A program made the translations under genes and the position numbers. From positions 4,030,001-4,094,000 of the forward strand of contig NZ_CP046622.1 in NCBI RefSeq assembly GCF_009755665.1: 64,000 nt of DNA. Direction: 5' to 3'. The notes beneath the pieces are model-generated. The model was not told the DNA's origin, did not search any database, and saw only the letters and a program-made list of their open reading frames with translations. This stretch comes from Variovorax paradoxus. Its GTDB lineage: Bacteria > Pseudomonadota > Gammaproteobacteria > Burkholderiales > Burkholderiaceae_C. This document shows positions 9,004 through 19,427 of this stretch, piece after piece. Position 1 is the stretch's first letter. The number at the start of each line of letters is the position of its first letter.

Positions 9004-9026
9004 GCCCGTTCGGCGAATGGGCTTTT
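9004..9026 (+). terminator. Rho-independent terminator of the Fe(III) ABC operon
   Basis: GCCCGTTC and GAATGGGC form an 8-pair stem (one G-U pair) around a 3-base loop, followed directly by TTTT. It begins 9 bases after the ATPase stop codon. Confidence 0.65.
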
Positions 9027-9093
9027 CGGGAAAAGGTTGTTCGGGATCGCAAGAATGCGGCGCTCCCACTTTCCTATTTTCCGGAGCACGCCA

Positions 9094-9771
9094 ATGGCCC
9101 AACCCCTTACCCTCGTCAGCCACCTGCTGTGCCCCTATGTACAGCGCGCAGCCATTGCCCTGGCCGAGAAAAACGTGCCTTTTGAGCGCGTGGTGATCGA
9201 CCTCGCAAACAAGCCGGACTGGTTCATTGCGATCTCGCCGCTCGGCAAGGTGCCGCTGCTGCGCCTTCAGCGGCCGGGCGGCGGCGAAGCGGTGCTGTTC
9301 GAAAGCAATGTGATCTGCGAGTACCTCGAAGAAACCCAGCCGGGCCCGCGTCTTCATCCTGAAGACCCGCTCACCCGCGCCGAGCACCGCGCCTGGATGG
9401 AATTCGGCTCGGCGATATTGGGCGACCTGTGGGGCTACGAGACCACGCGCGATGCCGAAGTGTTCGAACAGAAGCGCATGGCACTCGCCGCCAAGTTCGA
9501 GCGCGTCGAAGCCGCGCTGGGCGCAGGTCCCTACTTCGCGGGCGAAAACTTCAGCCTGGTCGACGCCGTCTTTGCGCCGGTCTTTCGCTACTTCGAAGTG
9601 TTCGACGAGATCAGCGACTCGCACATCTTCGATGCCCTGCCCAAGGTGAATGCATGGCGCAAGGCCCTGGCGGCGCGGCCCAGTGTGCGCAGCGCCGTGG
9701 TGCCGGAGTATCCGCAGCACCTGCGTGAATTCCTGAAGAAACACGAGGCGCACTTGCTCACGCTCGCGTAA
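9094..9771 (+). CDS. glutathione S-transferase family protein
   Basis: A 225-residue GST. The N-terminal thioredoxin-like domain starts with [17 protein letters not shown], whose CPYVQR places a cysteine at the catalytic position as in omega/beta-like and glutathionyl-hydroquinone-type enzymes. The [10 protein letters not shown] cis-proline and [12 protein letters not shown] glutathione-binding Ser follow. The C-terminal helical domain contains [13 protein letters not shown]. It probably works in detoxification or thiol repair. I start at ATG 9094, 7 bases after CCGGAGC. Glyoxalase I follows 47 bases downstream. Confidence 0.88.
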   Translation: MAQPLTLVSHLLCPYVQRAAIALAEKNVPFERVVIDLANKPDWFIAISPLGKVPLLRLQRPGGGEAVLFESNVICEYLEETQPGPRLHPEDPLTRAEHRAWMEFGSAILGDLWGYETTRDAEVFEQKRMALAAKFERVEAALGAGPYFAGENFSLVDAVFAPVFRYFEVFDEISDSHIFDALPKVNAWRKALAARPSVRSAVVPEYPQHLREFLKKHEAHLLTLA

Positions 9772-9818
9772 ACCCGACAATCGAATTCTTCCCACAACAA
9801 CGAACAGGCACCCACGAG

Positions 9819-10259
9819 ATGCGACTTCTCCACACCATGCTGCGCGTCGGCAATCTTCAGCGTTCGATCGACTTCTACACGAAGGTGCTGGGCATGAACC
9901 TGCTGCGCACCTCCGAGAACCCGGAGTACAGATACAGCCTCGCCTTTGTCGGCTACGAAGGCGGCAACCCCGACCAGGCAGAGATCGAACTCACCTACAA
10001 CTGGGGCACCGAAAGCTATGAGCTCGGCACCGCCTACGGCCACATTGCGCTCGGCGTGCCCGACGCCTACGCCGCGTGCGAAAAGATCAAGGCCGCCGGC
10101 GGCAACGTCACGCGCGAAGCCGGCCCGGTGAAAGGCGGCAGCACGGTCATCGCCTTCGTGACCGACCCGGACGGCTACAAGGTCGAACTGATCCAGGACA
10201 AGTCAAAAGCCCACGGCGACAAGGCAGAAGCCGCCGCAGACGCTTTGCGCGCGCCGTAA
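9819..10259 (+). CDS. gloA: lactoylglutathione lyase (glyoxalase I)
   Basis: A 146-residue protein with the glyoxalase I fold. It starts [20 protein letters not shown], with the first metal-ligand histidine at residue 5. Further ligands follow in AEIELTYN (Glu), AYGHIALGV (His) and DGYKVELIQ (Glu). It isomerises the hemithioacetal of methylglyoxal and glutathione to S-lactoylglutathione in the cytoplasm. The length is slightly above the usual 135 residues because of an Ala-rich tail. The GST upstream may belong to the same detoxification unit. Confidence 0.95.
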   Translation: MRLLHTMLRVGNLQRSIDFYTKVLGMNLLRTSENPEYRYSLAFVGYEGGNPDQAEIELTYNWGTESYELGTAYGHIALGVPDAYAACEKIKAAGGNVTREAGPVKGGSTVIAFVTDPDGYKVELIQDKSKAHGDKAEAAADALRAP

Positions 10260-10566
10260 TCAGCCGCCGCAATGAGTGCCGGCCACCGGGCCGGCACCGC
10301 CAGGTTGCAAGCAACCGTAAGAAACGCGAGGCCCGGAATGCGCGGGCGAATTAACGAGACAAAATAGCCGCCTTCGCAGGGGCGACCGGCATATTCTTTG
10401 CTGCTGTTCCTTGGCAAGAAGCGTTAATGCTTAACGCTTCAGACGCCCGAATTTGCAACAAGAACTTTCATGCTTGAACGCGGATAGCAGTTCAAAAGTA
10501 TTGAAATGGCCCGTTGATTTTTGCCCCGTCTTCCAAATGAACGCTTTCTTCTAAAGCGGAACGAAT
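10260..10566. other. 307-base intergenic region with two inverted repeats
   Basis: No gene is seen here. A strong hairpin (GTGCCGGCC / GGCCGGCAC, 4-base loop, 10276-10297) lies 17 bases after gloA; it has no T-run, so it would be at most a weak or Rho-assisted terminator. A 23-base palindrome lies at 10418-10440 and is listed separately. The last 120 bases are clearly richer in A and T than the surroundings and probably hold the promoter of the following membrane-protein operon, but I could not fix a convincing -35/-10 pair. Confidence 0.6.
10418..10440. repeat. 23-base perfect inverted repeat, possible operator
   Basis: GAAGCGTTAA and TTAACGCTTC are exact reverse complements separated by TGC. 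It lies 127 bases upstream of the TTG start of the membrane-protein/acyltransferase pair. The length and symmetry fit a dimeric regulator site better than a terminator (no T-run). Confidence 0.6.
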
Positions 10567-11724
10567 TTGACCAGTTTAAGCATCCGCGGCAAAGCGATCG
10601 ACCCGGCAATATCGCTCATCGTATTTCTATTTGCCGCGCTCGTCGTTGGAGCCATTCCGTTCGCGTATCACGACACGGCAGCCCAGATCTTTCCGGACGA
10701 AGACACGCTGCTGAGCTTCTTCGGGGCCGATGCGTGCCAGTTGACCTCCACCACCATTGAGGAAAGAAACTCCTACGCCTGCAGCGCGTTCCTTCTTGAA
10801 TCGGTGGGGTTGAGCGCCGGCACCGCGCCATTGGCTGGCGCCCTGCTGAGCGTGTCGCTCACCTTGATTCCCGTCTTCCAGTTTGCCCGCATTCCCCTCG
10901 GCGTATTCCTCGCGTCGCTGGCCTGGGGAGTCATCCGGGCGATTTTTCTGTCGGTTCTCTCCAAAGACATGCTGTCTGCCGCCGTGGTGCTCGTCTCGGT
11001 CATGGCGGCACGCCAATCATGGTTCGGACTCACGTGGCTCTTGTCCGCAACGGTTTACGGCTGGGTGGTCAGAAAGTACTGGCTGCTGGTCAGCGGTGTC
11101 TGGTTCGGGCTGAGGCTCGTCAGAAAGCAGCTCACTGTATTCAGGCTGCTGGCCATCATTGTTCTGGTTTACTTCGCACTTGCGCTGACGTTCCAAATCG
11201 CTTTAGGCGTCACGCTGGACTTTGCCCGGCTCGCGGTCAATGAAAACCGGGAAGTTGGCGCCGAAGGATCGCGAACGGTGATCGAGGCGGTCATTGCTTC
11301 CGACAATGCACTGCTGCAGGCGCTCAATGCGACGATCACGTTTTTCAGGCTGGCATTTCCGCTCGAGCTTTTGCGCTTTGGTTCGGTCAGCCAGCTGGCA
11401 TTTATTTCGATCATGCCTTTCACCTTCATCTGGATGGTGAAGGTCATCGTCAAGAGCGCGAAGTCCGACAATAAAAAGATGATCCAGGCCGGCAAGATTG
11501 CCCTGGCGCCTTTGTCCTTTCTCATTATCGAAGGCGTGTTCGAGCCCGATTTCGGCTCTTTTGCGCGCCACTTCGCCATTGTGAGTCCGCTTGTTTTTTC
11601 CGCCATGGCAATGCTGCAAAAAGCCGAACTGCGTGAAGAAAAGCGGTTGCGGCGCAGCAGCCCTGCCGCCCCTTCAGGCTCGCCGGCTCTCGTTGGCGCC
11701 GCTCAACAGGATCGCATCTCGTGA
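10567..11724 (+). CDS. polytopic membrane protein of unknown function, possibly surface-polysaccharide related
   Basis: A 385-residue protein with about ten hydrophobic segments and no family I recognise. The overall plan (long membrane protein with an extracytoplasmic loop after the first helix) resembles O-antigen polymerase or EpsG-like proteins, but no motif proves it. The start is TTG at 10567 with AAGCGGA upstream. Its stop overlaps the GTG start of an acyltransferase-3 gene (GTGA), so the two are coupled. This context suggests a role in making or modifying a surface glycan. Confidence 0.65.
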   Translation: MTSLSIRGKAIDPAISLIVFLFAALVVGAIPFAYHDTAAQIFPDEDTLLSFFGADACQLTSTTIEERNSYACSAFLLESVGLSAGTAPLAGALLSVSLTLIPVFQFARIPLGVFLASLAWGVIRAIFLSVLSKDMLSAAVVLVSVMAARQSWFGLTWLLSATVYGWVVRKYWLLVSGVWFGLRLVRKQLTVFRLLAIIVLVYFALALTFQIALGVTLDFARLAVNENREVGAEGSRTVIEAVIASDNALLQALNATITFFRLAFPLELLRFGSVSQLAFISIMPFTFIWMVKVIVKSAKSDNKKMIQAGKIALAPLSFLIIEGVFEPDFGSFARHFAIVSPLVFSAMAMLQKAELREEKRLRRSSPAAPSGSPALVGAAQQDRIS

Positions 11725-12782
11725 AGTCTCAATCCATTGCGGTCGACCAGCCCCAGTACGTTGAATCCATCCAGGCCGGAAGAGGCATTGCCGCCCTCCT
11801 AGTGGTCGTTCACCACATCGCGCAAAAATCGCATGCGCTCTCGGGCGGCGCCATTCCGTTGTTCGATTTCGGGATCGTCGGTGTCGACATCTTCTTCATG
11901 ATCAGCGGCTTCATCATCTACTTTGTCACCGCCAACAAGACGATGACGCATGTGGAGTTCATGGAAAAGCGGATCGTGCGGGTGTTCCCGCTCTATTGGG
12001 GGCTTTCGTTGCTGGCCTTGCTGGTTCTGATCTTCAAGCCGAACCTGATCAACAGCAACGCGCAGCAAGCAACGGATATTGCCGCCTCGTTTTTCTTGTG
12101 GCCCACCACCGCGCCGTATCTGGTGAACAACGGCTGGACACTGACCTACGAGATCATCTTCTACGCGCTCTGGGCGCTCGTCGCGCTGCCCACGGCCAAC
12201 AAGAAAACCGCAACCATTGCGTGCCTGATACTGGCCGCGGGTTCATTCATTGGGCTGCTCCTGAACGTGGACCCCAAGGTCATCAATTTTTCGCTGTTCG
12301 TGGAATTTGCCTTTGGCGTGGCCGTTGGCGTCGCGTTCAAAAAGGGATCGTTCCGGCAACACATTCCTGCCGCCATCGGCCTGACCGTTGCGGGCGCTTT
12401 TCTCGCCCACCTGGCCATATCCCAAGGCCTTGGCAGCGGCCAACTGAGAGGATTTGCGCTGGCAATTCCTTCGGCCATGATGTTCATCGGAATCATCCTG
12501 CTCGGGCCGTTCTGGAAAAAAATGCGCACGGTGCTGGCCATTGGTGACAGCTCCTATTCGCTGTACCTCTTCCACCCATTCATCCTGGTCGGCATTCCCA
12601 TCACGGTGAAGCTGCTCGGCATTTCCTCGCCGGTCCAGATACTCGCCATTTCCGCGGCGGTCGGCGTTGCGGCCATTGCGGCTTCGCACATGGTCTACAA
12701 GCTGGTGGAGTTTCCGCTCACGCAAATGATGCGCGGGATGATCAAGTCCGCGAAATCGCTTGGCGCAGCGAGAGCCAGATGA
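11721..12782 (+). CDS. acyltransferase family 3 membrane protein
   Basis: A 353-residue protein of the OafA/NodX acyltransferase-3 family. The N-terminal signature ESIQAGRGIAALLVVVHHIA has the conserved R-x-x-A and His, followed by GVDIFFMISGFII, and about ten membrane helices. Family members O-acetylate or succinylate surface sugars in the inner membrane. GTG start at 11721 overlaps the stop of the preceding membrane-protein gene. It is convergent with the HAD gene, 6 bases apart. Confidence 0.9.
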   Translation: MKSQSIAVDQPQYVESIQAGRGIAALLVVVHHIAQKSHALSGGAIPLFDFGIVGVDIFFMISGFIIYFVTANKTMTHVEFMEKRIVRVFPLYWGLSLLALLVLIFKPNLINSNAQQATDIAASFFLWPTTAPYLVNNGWTLTYEIIFYALWALVALPTANKKTATIACLILAAGSFIGLLLNVDPKVINFSLFVEFAFGVAVGVAFKKGSFRQHIPAAIGLTVAGAFLAHLAISQGLGSGQLRGFALAIPSAMMFIGIILLGPFWKKMRTVLAIGDSSYSLYLFHPFILVGIPITVKLLGISSPVQILAISAAVGVAAIAASHMVYKLVEFPLTQMMRGMIKSAKSLGAARAR

Positions 12783-12788
12783 TGCGAA

Positions 12789-13517
12789 TCAGCAGCCCAG
12801 CAGATCAGCCAGTTCGTTGATGTCCCGCGCGTGCAGGTTGTTCTCTGCGTTCGGCGAAACATCCTTGGGCTGCGCGCGGCCGTATTCATGGGGCCGTTCG
12901 ATGTAGGCGGTCTTCAGGCCGCACACACGCGCCGCGGCAAGATCGTCATGGTGCGCCGCCGCCAGCATGACCTGGCCCGGCGTCGCGTCGAACACGCCCG
13001 CCACGCCAAGGTAAGTGCGTGGATCGGGCTTGTAGGCCTTGAACACTTCGGCCGAGAGCACGCAATCCCACGGCAGGCCGGCGCGCTTGGCCATTTCGGT
13101 GAGCAGGCCGATGTTGCCGTTGGACAACGTGCAGATGGTGAATTTCTTCTTCAGGCGCGTGAGTCCCTCGACCGCGTCGGGCCAGGCGGACAGCCGGTGC
13201 CAGGCGCGACTCAGGTGGCGCTTGGCGGCGGTGTCCAGTTGCTCCGTCAGGCCGAAATCGTGCAGCACCTGCCCGAGCATGCTCAGGTGCAGCTCATCGA
13301 GCAGCGTGAAGCCGCCCTCGCCCGCTGCAATGCGCTCCATCACCGATTTCATTGCGGGCTGGTAGCCGGCGCGCCAAGCCAGCGCGAAGGTGGCGCCGTC
13401 CACGCCGGGCAGCGCGAGTTCGGCCTCGGCGGCAATGCCGCTGTGCCAATCGACCACGGTGCCGAAAACGTCGAACGCGATGACCTTCAGGTCGGTCGCG
13501 TCGAAATCCGCGCGCAT
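12789..13517 (-). CDS. haloacid dehalogenase, type II (HAD hydrolase)
   Basis: A 242-residue HAD-superfamily hydrolase. The nucleophile motif IAFDVFGTVVDWH near residue 15 has F-D-x-F-G-T, typical of L-2-haloacid dehalogenase-like members. Motif II is CTLSNGN, the catalytic Lys lies in AYKPDPRTY, and the acidic motif IV is LAAAHHDDLAAA. It probably acts on a small phosphorylated or halogenated acid in the cytoplasm. It starts 3 bases after the eda stop on the same strand, so it belongs to the edd-eda operon. Confidence 0.87.
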   Translation of the reverse strand: MRADFDATDLKVIAFDVFGTVVDWHSGIAAEAELALPGVDGATFALAWRAGYQPAMKSVMERIAAGEGGFTLLDELHLSMLGQVLHDFGLTEQLDTAAKRHLSRAWHRLSAWPDAVEGLTRLKKKFTICTLSNGNIGLLTEMAKRAGLPWDCVLSAEVFKAYKPDPRTYLGVAGVFDATPGQVMLAAAHHDDLAAARVCGLKTAYIERPHEYGRAQPKDVSPNAENNLHARDINELADLLGC

Positions 13518-13519
13518 GG

Positions 13520-14154
13520 TCAGCGCTGCAGTTGGCTCGCGGCGCGTGCCAGCTGCTCGATCAGTGCCCAGTTGCCCTCGCGGATGGCGTCGGTCGGCAC
13601 GATCCACGAGCCACCCACGCAAGCCACGTTCGAGAGCGCAAGAAACTCCGCCGCATTGCCCGCATGGATGCCGCCGGTGGGGCAAAAGGTGACGTCGCCG
13701 AACGGCCCTTGCCAGGCCTTGAGCATCGGCAGCCCGCCCGCCTGCAGCGCAGGAAAGAACTTGAGCTCGGTGTAGCCGTCTTCCTGCGCCGTCATGATCT
13801 CGCTGCCGGTGGCCACGCCGGGCAGCAGCGGCAAGCCGAGGTCGTGGCATGCCTTGCCCACGGCGCGCGTGTAGCCCGGGCTCACGCCGAACTTGGCCCC
13901 CGCCAGCGCCGAGGCCTGCGCATCGGCCGCGCTGCGGATGGTGCCCGCACCGGCCACGGCCTCGGGCACGTCCTTGGCAATGGCTTCGATGCATTCGAGC
14001 GCTTGCGGAGTGCGCAGCGTGACTTCGAGCATGCGAATGCCGCCGGCCACGAGCGCGCGCGCCAGTGGAATGGCATGTTTCACGTCGTTCAGCACGATGA
14101 CCGGGATGACCGGTGCATCGCGCATGACGTCGAGTGCGGTGAGTTTGTTGTTAT

Positions 14155-14164
<10 letters not shown>
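13520..14164 (-). CDS. eda: 2-dehydro-3-deoxyphosphogluconate (KDPG) aldolase
   Basis: A 214-residue class I aldolase. [11 protein letters not shown] holds the catalytic Glu, TELKFFPA the Schiff-base Lys, and FCPTGGI the phosphate-binding loop. It cleaves KDPG to pyruvate and glyceraldehyde 3-phosphate, the last step of the Entner-Doudoroff pathway. Its start overlaps the end of edd by 10 bases, so the two are translated from one message. The HAD gene follows immediately. Confidence 0.95.
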
Positions 14165-15981
<1,817 letters not shown>

Positions 15982-16153
15982 GGGGATGTATTCGGTCGCG
16001 CTGCCGGCATCTGGCCAATGTCACTTGTGCGACCTTCGACTTGGAAGTGAATAGTACCAAGACAGCAGCGACAAGGCCGATCGAAAACGGCCTTCCGGCA
16101 ATACGCATTTACATCCCGCATTGACATTCGCGCGCCAATCGGGCGGAGGGCGC

Positions 16154-16705
16154 TCAATCGATGAGCTTGACTTCGACGCGGCGCGCCTCGGCGTTGTTGC
16201 CCGAACCTGCCGTGACCGGGGGTCTTTGCAGGTCGACCTTGGCCGCCGGAACGCCCAGGCCCACCAGCACGTCGCGGATCATCTCGGCGCGTTTCTTGGC
16301 AAGCTGCTCGTTGATGGCCGCATCGCCGGTAGTGTCATGAAAGCCCGAGACCACCGCCTTGCGGCCGCTTTCCACGCCCTTGATGACGGCGGCCAGCGCC
16401 TCGGCGGCACCGGGTGCGAGATCGGCGCTGCCGGTTGCGAAATAGAAGTTCACCACGCCGTCGCCCACGCGGATGCTGGCGCCATCGGGGATCACCACGG
16501 TGACGGTTTCGGTGACCTCGGCCACGGTGGTGGTGGGTGCCGGCGGCGCGGAAGCCGCTGCAACCGCAACTGCGGGCCTGGCCTTTGCTGCCGTGTTCTT
16601 GCCCTTGTGCCAGAACGCAATGCCCAGTACGAAGGAGATCACCAGCGCAATCAGTATCAACAGAAATCCGAGGGCGAAATTTTGCTGGCTGTCGTCTTCA
16701 TTCAT
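16154..16705 (-). CDS. OmpA family protein with one N-terminal membrane anchor
   Basis: A 183-residue protein with a cytoplasmic start, one transmembrane helix (about residues 11-30), a linker rich in Ala, Pro and Thr, and a C-terminal OmpA-like domain. The domain begins VNFYFATGSADLAPGAAEAL and contains VSGFHDTTGD and an NNAEARRVEVKL end. Such domains bind peptidoglycan in the periplasm. The ATG at 16705 is the first start in front of the membrane helix. It is divergent from the ChaC gene. Confidence 0.85.
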   Translation of the reverse strand: MNEDDSQQNFALGFLLILIALVISFVLGIAFWHKGKNTAAKARPAVAVAAASAPPAPTTTVAEVTETVTVVIPDGASIRVGDGVVNFYFATGSADLAPGAAEALAAVIKGVESGRKAVVSGFHDTTGDAAINEQLAKKRAEMIRDVLVGLGVPAAKVDLQRPPVTAGSGNNAEARRVEVKLID

Positions 16706-16828
16706 GGGTCTGCGTGCTCCGTAGGGAAGAGGTCGGTAAATAATGGTGCGGTGAACCATGATCGCCAAATTGTAGGCGCCGGCCCGTCGGGCCCCGCACC
16801 CGACCCCGGGCCGCCGGGGCTGGACCCG

Positions 16829-17593
16829 ATGCCCCGGCCGTTGCGCGACCCGCAGCCGATGCTCGAGCAGGCCATTGCCGATTGGGGCGGCCGCGAGGAC
16901 TTGTGGCTCTTCGGGTACGGCTCGCTCATATGGCGCCCCGAGTTCGACTTTGCCGAGCGGCGCTTCGCCTGGGTGCACGGCTGGCATCGCGCCTTGAAGA
17001 TGTGGAGCCGCATCAACCGCGGCAGCGTGCAGACGCCGGGCCTCGTGTTCGGGCTGCTGTCGGGCGGCAGTTGCCGCGGCATGGTGTTCCGGGTGCCGGC
17101 TGCACAGGGCCTCGAAACGCTGCGCAGGCTCTGGCTGCGCGAAATGCCCACCGGCGTGTACGACCCGAAGTGGCTCAAGTGCGTCACGCCCGAAGGCCCG
17201 GTGCGCGCGCTGGCCTTCACGCTCTCGCGGCGCAGCCCCAATTTCACGGGGGAGCTCAGCGACGAGCGCTATCGCCACATCTTCACCCATGCGGTGGGCC
17301 GCTACGGCAGCTCGCTCGACTATGCGCGCCAGACCTTGCTGGAACTGCGCCGCCATTCAATCCACGACGCGGCGCTGGCCCGGCTGGTTGCGCTGGCGCA
17401 CGAGAGGCAAGAACAGCAGGAACAACAGGAGCAGCACGACCGACAGGCGCAGCAAGCGCAATCCGGCGCCGCGGCTGATTGCGGCACGCCTCCTGCTCCG
17501 GTATACGTTCCGGGGTCTCCGGACAAAAAAACTTCTTCTTCCCGTTCCTTTTCTTCCCAACAATCTTCCGGACCGTCCAAGGAAAAACAATGA
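16829..17593 (+). CDS. ChaC-like gamma-glutamylcyclotransferase with a Gln-rich tail
   Basis: A 254-residue protein. The cyclotransferase signature LWLFGYGSLIWRPEF lies near residue 30, and the catalytic Glu is expected in the SPNFTGELSDERY region. ChaC enzymes cleave glutathione to 5-oxoproline and Cys-Gly. The core ends near residue 195. An extra 60 or so residues follow, rich in Gln, Glu and Ser, which is unusual, and the gene stops inside the start codon of sodC (ATGA). The start could also be GTG 16751, which would add 26 residues; I prefer ATG 16829. Confidence 0.85.
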   Translation: MPRPLRDPQPMLEQAIADWGGREDLWLFGYGSLIWRPEFDFAERRFAWVHGWHRALKMWSRINRGSVQTPGLVFGLLSGGSCRGMVFRVPAAQGLETLRRLWLREMPTGVYDPKWLKCVTPEGPVRALAFTLSRRSPNFTGELSDERYRHIFTHAVGRYGSSLDYARQTLLELRRHSIHDAALARLVALAHERQEQQEQQEQHDRQAQQAQSGAAADCGTPPAPVYVPGSPDKKTSSSRSFSSQQSSGPSKEKQ

Positions 17594-18132
17594 ACCATCG
17601 TCTCTCGATCGCCACCGGCACCGCCCTTCTCGCCAGCGCCCTGTTTTCGGCCTGCGGCGGCATGATGGGCGGCAAGCCGAGCGCGGCCGCCGAACTGATG
17701 CCGACCGCGGCGATCTCGCCCAACCCCACGCGCGGCACGGTGACCTTCACCGCGCTGGACCACGGGGTGCGCGTGGCCGGCGAAGTGCGCGGCCTGGCGC
17801 CGGGCAGCGAGCACGGGTTCCACATCCATGAAAAGGGCGACTGCGGCGACAACGGCAACGCCTCGGGCGGCCACTTCAACCCCACCGGCGGCACGCACGG
17901 CAAGTTCGGCGCGCCGGGCAGCCACGCCGGCGAACTCCCCAGCCTCGTAGCCGACGCGAGCGGCGTGGCTCGCTTCCGTGTCGACATCCACTCGATTTCG
18001 CTGACCGAAGGCGCCGCCAACAACGTGGTGGGCCGCGCGCTCGTCGTGCACCGCGACCGCGACGATTTCACGACCCAGCCGGCCGGCAACTCCGGCCCGC
18101 GCACCGCATGCGCAGTGATCGCGCGGCGCTGA
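17590..18132 (+). CDS. sodC: periplasmic Cu/Zn superoxide dismutase, lipoprotein
   Basis: A 180-residue Cu,Zn SOD. The N-terminus is a lipoprotein signal with LFSAC as lipobox (Cys 21), so it is probably anchored to the membrane facing the periplasm. Metal ligands and structure motifs are present: GFHIHEKGDC, GGHFNPTGGTHG, HAGELPSL, and GNSGPRTACAVI with the active-site Arg and the disulfide Cys. It removes superoxide in the envelope. The start ATG has AAGGAAAA upstream and overlaps the chaC-like stop. Confidence 0.95.
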   Translation: MNHRLSIATGTALLASALFSACGGMMGGKPSAAAELMPTAAISPNPTRGTVTFTALDHGVRVAGEVRGLAPGSEHGFHIHEKGDCGDNGNASGGHFNPTGGTHGKFGAPGSHAGELPSLVADASGVARFRVDIHSISLTEGAANNVVGRALVVHRDRDDFTTQPAGNSGPRTACAVIARR

Positions 18133-18139
18133 TCGTCGG

Positions 18140-18712
18140 TTAAGCCAAACCCGCCCAGCGCTCCCGCCAAAGGGCCTCGGCGTGCGCCAGGGCCTCCGGC
18201 GTGTCGATGTCGGTCACGATGCCCACGTCGTCCACCACAAGGTCTGCCACTGCATCGATGGCGCGCATGGCCTTGAGGATGGGCGCGGCGCCGAAGTTTC
18301 CCTGCAGCGCCGCGAGCTGCGCGCGGCATCCGGCCGCAAAGCCCACCGGGTGCCCGCGCTCGCCCTTGTATTGCGGCTGCGCGGCGCAAATCCGGCCGGT
18401 GAGGGCCCCCGCCACCGCGCGCAGCGTTTCAGCGCGCACCAGTGGCAGGTCGCCCGGCAAGATGAGCCAGCCGGCGGCGTCGGGCGTCGCCCGCACCGCG
18501 GCGGCAATCGAATCGCCTATGCCTGGATGGCCGGCGTCTTCGAGCCGCCAGGGGAGTCCACTGGCGCGAACGGCATCGAGCGTTCGTTCGAGCACCGGCT
18601 TGCCCGCGAGCGGCGCCTGCAGCTTGGAACCCACGCCGCCGGCCGCTTTGAAGCGCTCACCCCGCCCCGAGGCCAGCACGATCACCCAAGGAGAATTTGC
18701 CTTTGTCGCCAT
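18140..18712 (-). CDS. MobA/MocA-like nucleotidyltransferase
   Basis: A 190-residue NTP transferase. The N-terminal nucleotide-binding loop [15 protein letters not shown] is a variant of L-A-A-G-x-G-x-R, the Lys follows in [15 protein letters not shown], and [11 protein letters not shown] gives the metal-binding Asp. This is the MocA/MobA-like group that attaches CMP or GMP to molybdopterin, though other nucleotidyl transfers are possible. I start at ATG 18712; an upstream ATG at 18784 would add 24 unlikely residues and overlap pdxH. No other molybdenum-cofactor gene is nearby. Confidence 0.8.
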   Translation of the reverse strand: MATKANSPWVIVLASGRGERFKAAGGVGSKLQAPLAGKPVLERTLDAVRASGLPWRLEDAGHPGIGDSIAAAVRATPDAAGWLILPGDLPLVRAETLRAVAGALTGRICAAQPQYKGERGHPVGFAAGCRAQLAALQGNFGAAPILKAMRAIDAVADLVVDDVGIVTDIDTPEALAHAEALWRERWAGLA

Positions 18713-18767
18713 GGGCCGAGTATGTGCGCGGAATGCCGGCAGGCAAGGCATGCGCAACAATGTCGGC

Positions 18768-19421
18768 ATGACCTCTTCTCCCACCAACGAAAAGTTGGCC
18801 GCGCTGCGCAAGAGCTATGAGCGGGCCGAGCTCGGCGAGATCCATAGCGCCGACGATCCGCTGAAGCAGTTCGAGCGCTGGCTCGGCGAAGCCATCGACG
18901 CCCAGGTGCCCGAGCCCAATGCGATGACCTTGTGCACCGTGGGCAGCGACCTGCGGCCTTCGAGCCGCATCGTGCTCATCAAGGGCTACGACGCACGCGG
19001 AGTCGTCTGGTACACCAACTACGAAAGCCGCAAGGGCCGCGAGCTGTCGGGCAATCCGTATGCGGCGCTGCAGTTCCATTGGGTCGAGCTCGAACGCGTG
19101 GTGCGGATCGAAGGCCGCGTCGAAAAAACCAGCGCCGAGGAAAGCGACGCCTACTTTGCCAGCCGCCCGCTGGACTCGCGCATCGGCGCCTGGGCCAGCC
19201 CGCAAAGCGAAGTGATCAGCGGACGCGACGTGCTGGTGAAGAACGCCGCCGTGGCGGCCGCCAAGCACCTGCTCTCGCCGCCGCGCCCGCCGCACTGGGG
19301 CGGCTACCGGCTTGTGCCCGACCGTTGGGAATTCTGGCAGGGCCGCAAGAGCCGCCTGCACGACCGGCTGCGCTACCGGCTCGAAGGCGGCAACTGGGTG
19401 CGCGAACGGCTCGCACCCTGA
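18768..19421 (+). CDS. pdxH: pyridoxamine 5'-phosphate oxidase
   Basis: A 217-residue FMN enzyme of standard length. Typical blocks are [44 protein letters not shown] and the C-terminal dimer segment [20 protein letters not shown]. It oxidises PNP and PMP to pyridoxal 5'-phosphate. An alternative in-frame ATG lies at 18750, directly after AAGGC; the shorter start fits the family length better. Confidence 0.96.
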   Translation: MTSSPTNEKLAALRKSYERAELGEIHSADDPLKQFERWLGEAIDAQVPEPNAMTLCTVGSDLRPSSRIVLIKGYDARGVVWYTNYESRKGRELSGNPYAALQFHWVELERVVRIEGRVEKTSAEESDAYFASRPLDSRIGAWASPQSEVISGRDVLVKNAAVAAAKHLLSPPRPPHWGGYRLVPDRWEFWQGRKSRLHDRLRYRLEGGNWVRERLAP

Positions 19422-19427
19422 GCCTGG

